From contig JAFQQY010000043.1 in the NCBI GenBank assembly GCA_017410365.1, positions 1-64,000 on the forward strand: a stretch of 64,000 bases of DNA, given 5' to 3'. A program made the position numbers and the translations under genes. The DNA is from Prevotella sp. GTDB lineage: Bacteria > Bacteroidota > Bacteroidia > Bacteroidales > Bacteroidaceae. Under the pieces are notes generated by a model that did not search any database, was not told the origin of the DNA, and saw only the letters and a list, made by a program, of their open reading frames with translations. Shown here piece after piece: positions 51,775 to 60,500 of the stretch; position 1 is the first letter of the stretch; each line of letters starts with the position of its first letter.

Positions 51775-53493
51775 ATGAAAAAGAATTTTCTATTCGCAAT
51801 GGCTATGGCAGCGGTATTCGCTGGATGTAGCAGTGATGATGATCCTGTAGCTAATGCTGGTGGTGAAGTTAGTGGTGAAAATTTTATCGCCCTTTCTATT
51901 AACCTTCCGACACAGAACTCTACTAGAGCTTTTGATGAAAACACCCAACTGGCTGATGGTCTTGAGACAGAGTATTCAGTTAAGGAAGCTTGTCTTGTAA
52001 TTTTTGATGGAACAGAAGCAGGTTCAAAAGTTGTAGAAACACATGATTTGTCAACTTCATTCTCTAACAACAATGATGCCCCAAATCATATAACACAAAC
52101 ATCAACTAAAGTTGTTAAGAAAGTAGCTGCAAGTGTACAGCCAAACTATGGAATGCTTGTTGTTTTGAATAATAATGATGTTTTAGATTATACATTAATG
52201 GTGGGCCAAACACTTACTGATGTATTAGCTTTGACATCTGATGAATCTAAAATATTGACAACAATGACCGATAAGGGGCTTTTCATGACTAATGCACCTT
52301 TAGCAACAGCTATTGGTGGTGCATCATGGAGTGGTGACATCAGTCTTTTGGTGCCAATTACAAATGTTTATCCTACAGAAACAGCTGCTCAGGCAGGAAC
52401 AGCTGACCAAGTATATGTAGAAAGAGCTGTAGTTAAGGTGACAATGCAAGAAGGTACAGCAGGAAATCTTACAACAGGTAAAATTGATGCTTCAGCTGTA
52501 TCGTATGAAATTTCTGGATGGAATTTAAGTAATACAAATTCAACATCATATGTTGTACGTAATACTTTTAAATCTGATATGGATACTTGGGCTAAATATA
52601 CTTCAAATGGTTTGACTCCAGAAAGTTACCGCTTTATTGGTACAACTCAAGTTACAGGTTCAGCAAAATATCGTACATATTTTGCAAAAGATCCCAATTA
52701 TGATACTGATGCAACTTTAAATGATGTTGAAACTTTTGTAGATAAATTCGGTGATAACAATCCTTTGTATTGTCTTGAAAATACATTTGATGTTGCTCGC
52801 ATGACAAACAAAAATACTACACATGTTATTATCAAAGCGACTTTGGGTGATGGAACTAAGGATTTGTATGTTGTAAATGATGAAAAGAGCATTATTTATG
52901 ATGATATAACAAAGGTAGACGCAATTGTATATAATGCCATTGGTTCTTCAATTTTGAGTACAAATCTCACTGGTACAGTTGATGTCAATGATTTTGACAT
53001 TACATATGCAGCATCTTCAGATAAAACCCATAATAGTGAGGTAAGTAGCATTACTTTAAAGTCTACTTCTACAGGTGAATATTCAGATGGAGGTACTGCA
53101 GTAAATACAGCTTTGGCATCTGCTATTGCAGCTATTAATGGTAAAGTAAAGATTTCTAAATATACAGGTGGCGCAAGTTATTATGCAGCTCGTATTAAGC
53201 ACTTTGGTGATGGCGAAACACCTTGGAATACCACAGAAACAGATAAACCAGCTTCAGGCAACATATATCCAAGTGCTAATGCTGATGCTAATTATTTAGG
53301 CCGTTATGGTGTATTGCGTAACAACTGGTATGACCTCAAGGTAACAGGTATTGCTATGATAGGCGAACCTACAATTGAGTCTGTTACAGGCGAGGAAGAT
53401 GATACTGACACAGATGACGAATTGGATTCATACATCGCACTCCAAATCAACATCCTCTCTTGGGCTAAGCGTTCACAGAACGTAGAACTCTAA
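51775..53493 (+). CDS. Mfa1-family major fimbrial subunit (fimbrillin lipoprotein)
   Basis: A 572-residue fimbrillin, the likely shaft subunit. The lipobox gives Cys18 ('AVFAGC'). It is exported as a lipoprotein, then probably cut by a protease at R51 ('NSTR|AF') to free the acceptor groove for strand exchange with the next subunit. The protein is mostly beta strands with many Thr and Asp. The C-terminus 'INILSWAKRSQNVEL' is the donor-strand end. Base composition is clearly more AT-rich than the genes on both sides, typical of variable surface proteins. It is followed by a strong hairpin and a 22-bp repeat array before the anchor gene. Confidence 0.9.
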   Translation: MKKNFLFAMAMAAVFAGCSSDDDPVANAGGEVSGENFIALSINLPTQNSTRAFDENTQLADGLETEYSVKEACLVIFDGTEAGSKVVETHDLSTSFSNNNDAPNHITQTSTKVVKKVAASVQPNYGMLVVLNNNDVLDYTLMVGQTLTDVLALTSDESKILTTMTDKGLFMTNAPLATAIGGASWSGDISLLVPITNVYPTETAAQAGTADQVYVERAVVKVTMQEGTAGNLTTGKIDASAVSYEISGWNLSNTNSTSYVVRNTFKSDMDTWAKYTSNGLTPESYRFIGTTQVTGSAKYRTYFAKDPNYDTDATLNDVETFVDKFGDNNPLYCLENTFDVARMTNKNTTHVIIKATLGDGTKDLYVVNDEKSIIYDDITKVDAIVYNAIGSSILSTNLTGTVDVNDFDITYAASSDKTHNSEVSSITLKSTSTGEYSDGGTAVNTALASAIAAINGKVKISKYTGGASYYAARIKHFGDGETPWNTTETDKPASGNIYPSANADANYLGRYGVLRNNWYDLKVTGIAMIGEPTIESVTGEEDDTDTDDELDSYIALQINILSWAKRSQNVEL

Positions 53494-53510
53494 TAAGGAA
53501 TTGAGATAAA

Positions 53511-53554
53511 AAGAAGGTTACAAGATTCGTAAAAAAGGGTCTTGTAATCTTCTT
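53511..53554 (+). terminator. Strong hairpin after the major fimbrillin gene (partial terminator)
   Basis: AAGAAGGTTACAAGA (53511-53525) pairs with TCTTGTAATCTTCTT (53540-53554), 15 bp with one G-U, loop of 14. There is no T-run, so it may pause transcription or protect the 3' end rather than stop it fully. Confidence 0.65.
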
Positions 53555-53575
53555 ACAAAAAGACTCGGAATGCAA

Positions 53576-53677
53576 GTGGGCCGTTTGGCATGTCTAAGTG
53601 GGCCATTTAGCATGTCTAAGTGGGCCGTTTACAACAGCTAAATGGGCCGTTTGCAATCGGTATATGGCGCATATACC
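53576..53677 (+). repeat. 22-bp hairpin array, four units and a partial fifth
   Basis: Units start at 53576, 53598, 53620, 53642 and 53664. Each begins with GTGGGCC or ATGGGCC, then GTTT or ATTT, and ends in CTAA or GTAT. Each can fold into a hairpin (for example CCATTTAG-N5-CTAAGTGG with a G-U). Same family as 15273. Confidence 0.9.
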
Positions 53678-53741
53678 AAATCAACCCAAACTCACATGAT
53701 GAGTGAGGGATAATAATAAAAACAATACACACGCACGCGAG

Positions 53742-54827
53742 ATGAATCGTATAATAAAAAACATAAAAGCCGTATGCACGACAATGCTGGCAGCAGGAAT
53801 GCTCGGAGCATGCTCAATGATGGAGGATGACCAAAGCGATTGTCCTACCGGATTGTATGTAAGCTTCAAGTACGACTACAACCTGCAAAGGGCAGATATG
53901 TTTAAAGACCATGTCGGTTCGGTTACTGTCTATGTCTTCGACGAACAGGGACGCTTTGTGACCAAGCAGACAGAGGAAAACAAATACGGAGAAGAACCGC
54001 TGAAGAAGTATGGCTACCAGATGAACATTAAGAATCTGCCAGACGGGAAATATCAGCTTATGGCTTTCGCACAACAGAAACCATACGCCGATACTTCGGC
54101 AGAAGGTGCCAACTTCGTTGTTTCTGAACCGAAGAAGGGCGACGGCATGGAGGCTCTTCATGCAAGGCTCGACCGAACAACCTTGCGCTCGGACGTTCCA
54201 ATGGCTATGGTCGACAACAAAGGTGTGTCGCTAGATACGCTGTGGAACGGATTCAATACCCACTTCGTTGAGGTATGCAGCGCACGCCCGTCATACGATA
54301 CCATCTCTTTGGTGCGCGACACAAAGATGCTTACCGTTACGCTTCGTCATCTTGATGCCGACAAGCAGGCGGACATAAGCACCGACGATTTTGAAGTATT
54401 CATCGTTGACAACAACGGATGGATAAACCACGATAACTCTCTTCGTGAAGACGAATACCTGCTATATACTCCTTTCCGCCTGTGGGAAACGGATTTCAAG
54501 AATGAAAACGGCGAGGTGGTGCAGCGTGCTGCACATTTCGGACTTATGTTCTCGCGCCTGATGTACTATGCTGAGGCAAAGAAGTACGCATCGCTCGTGA
54601 TACGCAACAAGGAATCACAGGAAGAGGTGGCTAAAATAAACCTCAGCGACTGCCTGGCTCAGGGGCGCAATGCCGTTGACTATATGCGATATTCTCAGCA
54701 GGAGTTCCTTGACAGAGAGTATAACTATAGTCTCGACTTCTTCCTGCAAGGCAATCACTGGAAGTATGTCGACCTTAGAATCTCTATCCTTTCATGGAGC
54801 AAGAGAATACAGAATGTAGAACTTTAA
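53742..54827 (+). CDS. FimB/Mfa2-family fimbrial anchor lipoprotein
   Basis: A 361-residue lipoprotein (lipobox LGAC, Cys24). 'CPTGLYVSFKYDYNLQRADMF' and 'VGSVTVYVFDEQGRF' are the signature of the FimB/Mfa2 family, which ends pilus growth and ties the pilus to the outer membrane. Unlike the other fimbrillins it lacks the T-R-A/G cleavage site, as expected for an anchor. It ends 'ISILSWSKRIQNVEL', nearly the same as the major subunit. ATG at 53742 chosen to give a sensible signal peptide. Base composition is close to that of the housekeeping genes, unlike the major subunit. Confidence 0.92.
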   Translation: MNRIIKNIKAVCTTMLAAGMLGACSMMEDDQSDCPTGLYVSFKYDYNLQRADMFKDHVGSVTVYVFDEQGRFVTKQTEENKYGEEPLKKYGYQMNIKNLPDGKYQLMAFAQQKPYADTSAEGANFVVSEPKKGDGMEALHARLDRTTLRSDVPMAMVDNKGVSLDTLWNGFNTHFVEVCSARPSYDTISLVRDTKMLTVTLRHLDADKQADISTDDFEVFIVDNNGWINHDNSLREDEYLLYTPFRLWETDFKNENGEVVQRAAHFGLMFSRLMYYAEAKKYASLVIRNKESQEEVAKINLSDCLAQGRNAVDYMRYSQQEFLDREYNYSLDFFLQGNHWKYVDLRISILSWSKRIQNVEL

Positions 54828-54869
54828 AGACTGGTTTTGAAAACTATAACGCTTGACATAAAGAGGAAA

Positions 54870-56195
54870 ATGCTTAGAATGGTGCTGCTCGTGGCAGTGC
54901 CGTTGCTTGCAGTCTCATGCAGTATGATGCACGAGGACTATGAGCCTATGCCCGATATGTTAGGCGACAGCTACGTTTCCGTTACCGTTTCTGCAGGCAG
55001 TCGTGAGGCGACAACGCGCGGACCACAGGGTGGGGAAGACGGCGACGGACGTGAAGACGCTACGGAAAATGAATATAAGATTAGTAACCTTACCTTGTTG
55101 TTGTATAGAGATGCAGCGGGTATAAACTCAACTGCAAATCCAACAATAGAACATGCCATCTATTTCAGTTCTTTTAACGTCGTAACAGAAAATGGAAATG
55201 ATGGATATGACAACAAGACATATTCAACATTCACCAAGAAGTTGGACGACGGAATAGAACGTGCAGTATATCACGTGATTGCTATTGCCAATGCCGGAGA
55301 TAAGACATCGTTGAAGGGACAGGCCCTCTCTTCTGTTCGCAACCACATTATCACAGAACAATGGAAGTCGGCAGCAAGCATAAACGACTATACGGACTTC
55401 GTAATGACATCTGAAGAAGATGCAACTATAGATATGACAACAGGTGAAGGTTCTTTCGATAATCCTTTTGAAGCAACCATAGATGTAGAACGCCTTGCCG
55501 CCCGAATAGATTTTGATATTGCAGGAGGAACTTATCATTCTGAGAATGGTGGTTATTACGAATATGCTGTTGAAGGTAGTACAACCGATAAGTACCGTCT
55601 TAAGAGTATAAAGGTAAAGAACATGCTTACCTCCGGCAGTTATCTTATAAAGCGCGTGGCAACTGCTGTTGACGGCACAGGTCTTTCATATTTAGGAGCA
55701 GAAACAGTTGAAAGTAATGTAGCAACAAACTACGTGTTCGACCCATGGACAAATTTAAAGACATCGACTATCCCAACAGATTTGTCATATCAAGAATCTA
55801 ATCTTATAAATGTAACAAATCAAACTAAAACAGTTGGTGAAGAAACCTTCTTTACTTTGGCATACACTCAAGAGAACACGTTGCCAAGTGTAGAAAATAA
55901 TGAAATAAAAGCAACATACGCCACAGCATTGGAGTTTACTGGCGAATATATAAGCAACGGAACATCGAAGGGAGAAAGCAAAGTGACATATTATATCCGT
56001 CATTGCGACCCTAATGACAATGCGGATGAGACCAGCCCGATGAAATACGGAATCGTAAGAAACAATATATACAGAGTGAAGGTGAGCAAGGTAAATAAGC
56101 AAGACCCTGCAATACCTGACGGAAAGGCACTATTAGACCTGAATATAAAGGTGAAGAAGTGGCACGTGATAAAACACTCTGAGATTGTAATGTAA
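54870..56195 (+). CDS. Accessory fimbrillin lipoprotein
   Basis: A 441-residue lipoprotein (lipobox LAVSC, Cys17) of the fimbrillin superfamily. Cleavage site candidate R50 ('EATTR|GP'), after a first strand 'YVSVTVSAG'. Beta-rich body with a 'GIVRNNIYRVKVSKV' segment near the end, common in FimA/Mfa-type proteins, and a C-terminal strand 'LNIKVKKWHVIKHSEIVM'. Start taken at ATG 54870; a TTG at 54837 is in frame. It begins 42 bases after the anchor gene and is likely a minor subunit near the tip, but this is inference. Confidence 0.85.
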   Translation: MLRMVLLVAVPLLAVSCSMMHEDYEPMPDMLGDSYVSVTVSAGSREATTRGPQGGEDGDGREDATENEYKISNLTLLLYRDAAGINSTANPTIEHAIYFSSFNVVTENGNDGYDNKTYSTFTKKLDDGIERAVYHVIAIANAGDKTSLKGQALSSVRNHIITEQWKSAASINDYTDFVMTSEEDATIDMTTGEGSFDNPFEATIDVERLAARIDFDIAGGTYHSENGGYYEYAVEGSTTDKYRLKSIKVKNMLTSGSYLIKRVATAVDGTGLSYLGAETVESNVATNYVFDPWTNLKTSTIPTDLSYQESNLINVTNQTKTVGEETFFTLAYTQENTLPSVENNEIKATYATALEFTGEYISNGTSKGESKVTYYIRHCDPNDNADETSPMKYGIVRNNIYRVKVSKVNKQDPAIPDGKALLDLNIKVKKWHVIKHSEIVM

Positions 56196-56203
56196 GATAA
56201 AAA

Positions 56204-57592
56204 ATGAGATTACTGACTATGTTTTATACATGTGTCGTGGCAATATGCTTCGCTGCATGTAGTGGTGATGAATATATAGATGAACAGACAGAAGGCAGAA
56301 AGGTTAACGTAACTCTCCGCCTCTCTGTAGATAATAATACGACAACTCGTGCTGACTGGGATGATGATAATGCAGAAACAGGCAATAGCGAGATGATGCA
56401 CAACTGGACAGTGGTTGTTGTTAATAGTAGTGGAACAGTAGAGAAAATAGTTAATCAGACACCTGTCGAAGGAAAAGAGGAAATAGATAATATAACTAAT
56501 GTTGAACTCACAACAGGCACGAAAACATTCTATTCGTTTGCGAATATAGATATTAGCAGTTGGGGAATAACAAAAGGAAATTCCCTCCCCAGTGGTTTTG
56601 ATAATAAAAAATATCCTGATGATGCCAACGGCATAGTTCCCCCCTCTTTCGGAGGGGAAGGGGGAGGCATCCCCATGAGTAACAAGCAAACTCTGTCAAT
56701 TGAAACAACTACGACCTCTGTAGACCTAATCGTTGTCCGTATGCTTGCAAAGATGAAGTTTCAGTTTACCAATGCAACCGCAGCTGATATTAAAATCAAA
56801 TCAATTACATTGTCGGAGATTACCACAGGACCGGTTTATCTTCTGCCGAAGTATGATACTGGCGGTGGCGCCGATAGCATGGAACCAGGAAATCTTTTGC
56901 CTAATATACCTGCAGGTTCAGCTAAAGCCGATTATACATTTAGTATAGCTGATGGCTTGATAGTTGCTGCAGGTAATGAAACGGCAGTAGAAACGGCTTT
57001 CTATATCAACGAGAGTGAGGCAACAGCAGCCTATCCCAAATATTTTGTCATTACTCTTAATATTGATAAGGGTGAAGTTGTTGATGAACAGCGTTATGCT
57101 TTGTTGGAGTGGAAGCAGATAGCACGCAATGAATATCACATCATACCGATAACTCTTGATGACTATATATTGGATATAGAACCGCAGGACTTCCCTCCAA
57201 TAGGTGTGCTGCCAGCATCGGTGAAGGAAGAAGACGGCAAGTTTACCGTTACCTTCCATGCCGGCGGACATTTCCATATCGTACCGAAGGTTAAACAAGC
57301 TATTAGCTCCACATGGTTGGAATATGGGGAAAATGTTGTCGGTAAATGGTCTTATGCTGATTGGTCGGATGATACAACAACCTCTATATATGAAGTTGAA
57401 GAACCAGCTTCGACAACAGACGCTTCTGATAATGGCGGCATACCAGTATGGGACGCCACCAACCATTATATTTTTGGAAAGCTAAAGCAAGACGTAACCG
57501 GTTCTGCATATCATGAACTGAAAGTAAATGTAAAGAAGTCAGAAGAAGTTACTCGTGAACTGACTTACAAACTATATATAATAAAGGAATAG
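56204..57592 (+). CDS. Second accessory fimbrillin-like lipoprotein
   Basis: A 462-residue lipoprotein (lipobox FAAC, Cys19), with a cleavage site candidate R49 ('NTTTR|AD'). The N-terminal half is fimbrillin-like ('VDLIVVRMLAKMKFQFTN', 'ARNEYHIIPITLDDYI'); the C-terminal 130 residues look like a separate domain ('FTVTFHAGGHFHIVPKV') with the segment 'AYHELKVNVKKSEEV' near its end. Residues 145-157 (VPPSFGGEGGGIP) are encoded by a G/C-rich palindromic repeat and look inserted. It starts eight bases after the previous gene, and the giant protein starts two bases after it. Confidence 0.82.
   Translation: MRLLTMFYTCVVAICFAACSGDEYIDEQTEGRKVNVTLRLSVDNNTTTRADWDDDNAETGNSEMMHNWTVVVVNSSGTVEKIVNQTPVEGKEEIDNITNVELTTGTKTFYSFANIDISSWGITKGNSLPSGFDNKKYPDDANGIVPPSFGGEGGGIPMSNKQTLSIETTTTSVDLIVVRMLAKMKFQFTNATAADIKIKSITLSEITTGPVYLLPKYDTGGGADSMEPGNLLPNIPAGSAKADYTFSIADGLIVAAGNETAVETAFYINESEATAAYPKYFVITLNIDKGEVVDEQRYALLEWKQIARNEYHIIPITLDDYILDIEPQDFPPIGVLPASVKEEDGKFTVTFHAGGHFHIVPKVKQAISSTWLEYGENVVGKWSYADWSDDTTTSIYEVEEPASTTDASDNGGIPVWDATNHYIFGKLKQDVTGSAYHELKVNVKKSEEVTRELTYKLYIIKE
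56636..56674 (+). repeat. G/C-rich palindromic repeat inside a coding sequence
   Basis: CCCCTC-TTTC-GGAGGGGAAGGGGG-type sequence in an otherwise AT-rich gene; CCCCTC pairs with GAGGGG. It keeps the frame (39 bases, VPPSFGGEGGGIP). Similar palindromes are intergenic at 8596 and 49373. Confidence 0.7.
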
Positions 57593-57594
57593 TC

Positions 57595-60500
57595 ATGAAA
57601 TCATCATTATATAATCATATCCGCATCCTCCTCATCTCCCTCTTCACCCTTGTTGCCAATGGTGCGGCTTGGGGACAGACGTTTGGGGACCCCAATAGTG
57701 TGAGTAGCAGTTATACTTTTAAACGATATTTAAAAACATCCAATGCTACAACAACGCCAATAATATCTGATACTGAAGCAAATGAGCTATATTCTATTAT
57801 TGTTAGTAAGTTGGCAGAACAAGCATCACGTACAGAGGCTGAAGAAGAAACAATCCTACAGAATCAAGCTTATGTGCGTTGGTTTATTTCTAAAGACGGT
57901 GTTCTTCAGGATATGAATCCTTGGGAGTTTAGAACAATAATAAGACCTAATGAACAATGGCCTTTTACAAAACATTATATTTATGGTTTCTATTGGTTCC
58001 CACATAAGGATAGATGGAATGATGCGGTCGATGTTTTATTGGAACTTCTAAGAATAAAAAGTATAACAAATTATTCAAGTCTAAATCTAAGTAATTATAA
58101 CATAGAACTTGTTGTTTCTGATGAGGCTGATTTGTCTGCTGATGTTTATAATGGATATGGAGGTAATTGGCAAGGAACAGAACCAACTTTAAAATTACGC
58201 TTTATATGGGAGTTTAATGAAACTGGTGAAGCACCCGTCGACCCATTCGAGAATGTTCCTAATGAATTAACTCCAACACAAGGAACAAAAGATATTTACG
58301 AATATACAGCCCCAACAAATATTACAATTAATCTTCAGGATTATAATAATTCAATAACGACTCCTTCATACATTCGTTGGTGCTTTGCAGATAATAATGG
58401 AAATGTTGTAGATAATCCAGGATTTGATTTGTCTAATGGAGATATTGCATATAACACCCAAGGGCAAAGCATTTATTTCGGTGGCACAACAACAAATGCA
58501 AATGAAAATCTATTAAATATAACTGTTACACCGCAAGCAGGAAAAAGCTTTGCCGATTTGGCTTCGTATAAACTTGTGGCATATCTGTCAAACGAGCTAG
58601 GAACAATAGAAAATGAAGCTTTAACCAAAGAACCTCTTATATCATCTAAATATGAAATAAGTTTTAATTTTGTTCCTTTTGCATCTGAACTGCCGGAAGC
58701 AAGCAAGCGCCATACCTCAACGATAATCGTAAACGATGAGAACGCAACTTCTGTTTCATTGCCGTTGTCAGATCATTGGGAAACAATAAAGGCCGATTTA
58801 GGTTCAGAAACAGTAAATTATCTCCGCTACTATTTGCTTGATGCAAGTGATAATGTTGTTACAACAGGTTCGTTGTCAAGTGATAAAGGCATTAATTTTG
58901 AAAATAACAACATAATAGGAAATTATTGGCTCAAACCGTCTGAAACAGCATTTGATAAAGATATGCTTGATTTTACTGCAACAGTAACCTCAGGTAAAAT
59001 ATCAGATTATAAGTTTGTTATCTTATTGTCAAGCAAAGATGCAATCTATGATGGAATGTCTTTAGCACAAGAACCAATATTAGAGAGTATGTTTACTTAT
59101 AGTATTGGTGTTGAGCCAGCTAAAGAAGTAACAATATTAAAACTGGTAGAAAATGATGCTAAATCAGTTACATTGAATTTATATGATGATATGATAACTG
59201 ATATAAAATCGAAATACACTGCAGAGGAAATGCTGAATTTCTATCTGAAATGGTATCTAAGAGATAAAGAAACAAAAGAGCCATATTTACCAGTTAACTG
59301 TCCATTTACTTATACTACAGCTTATTCTTTAGAGTATCTGCATAATTATGGCTTGACTTGGTGCTCTAATGATCAGCCATCCTATGGATTAAGTTGGGTA
59401 TCTGGGAGTAATTCTGGATATACAGATGACAACTTAAAGAAAGTTTTCAACAATATATCATATTCATCAACTAATCTACCAGAGGGCAAGAACATAAATG
59501 ATTATGAGATAGTCTGTGTAATGACAAATGATTTGTCAGGATTAGTAGAACAAGGAGGATATAGGCTAAAAGAACCTGCTTTCCAACACAAATATGTATA
59601 TCAGCTGATTACAAATGATGAGGCTGAAAATGCATTTACAGAGGGAAGTGTTGCAAACGTAAAGACAATAAAGAAAGAACTGTTAGTCCCAGAAGGAGAA
59701 ACAAAGGATTTGTCACTTACAGATATAGAATTTGAGGAGGTGAAAAAGGCTTTGGGAATAGAGACTGTTTCAAACATGTATGTACGCTGGTATGTTGAAA
59801 ATGCAGAAACTGGTGAACGTATTGAATTTGAATTATTAGATTCTCCATTCACTAGTTATGATGATTCTTATGAGGATTATCGTACAGAAGGATTGATATG
59901 GTATAGCGGTAGTAATTTTGCTAATACAACCTTATCACCCTCAACCCATTTAAGACTTACATATAAGTCATCAGATAATACATGGAAAAATCGTAATGTT
60001 GTTTGTCTATTGACTGATAATCAGCCAGAAACACTTGGACAATATATAACAAAAGAACCTAATTTCGAGGTTAAGTATATATTTAGTTTTGTAACTAAAG
60101 AAGAACTTATTCAGAGGGGATTACAAACCACAACATTCTCATCGCTTATATCAAGACCAACAGAAGAAGCAACAATTGTTATAGATACTGATAATCTTGA
60201 TGATTTGACAAAAGAGATAACAACAGATTCTTTCAAAGAACTATTCCCTTCATTTTATACTAATTATTATACATTATTTAATAAAGGAACAGGTGATAAT
60301 ACTGATTTCTATCTTAGGTGGTTTCTAGTAGATGGTAATAATATAATTGTAACACAAATTCCTAATGATGTATTGACTGACGGAGAATCAAATGGTTATC
60401 AAAATACAAAGTCCAGTGGACTAGTATATAAGCAAACTACAAATTATGAAGGTTTGAAACTCGGCATTACATATAAAAGACCAACGGAAAAATTATGGGA

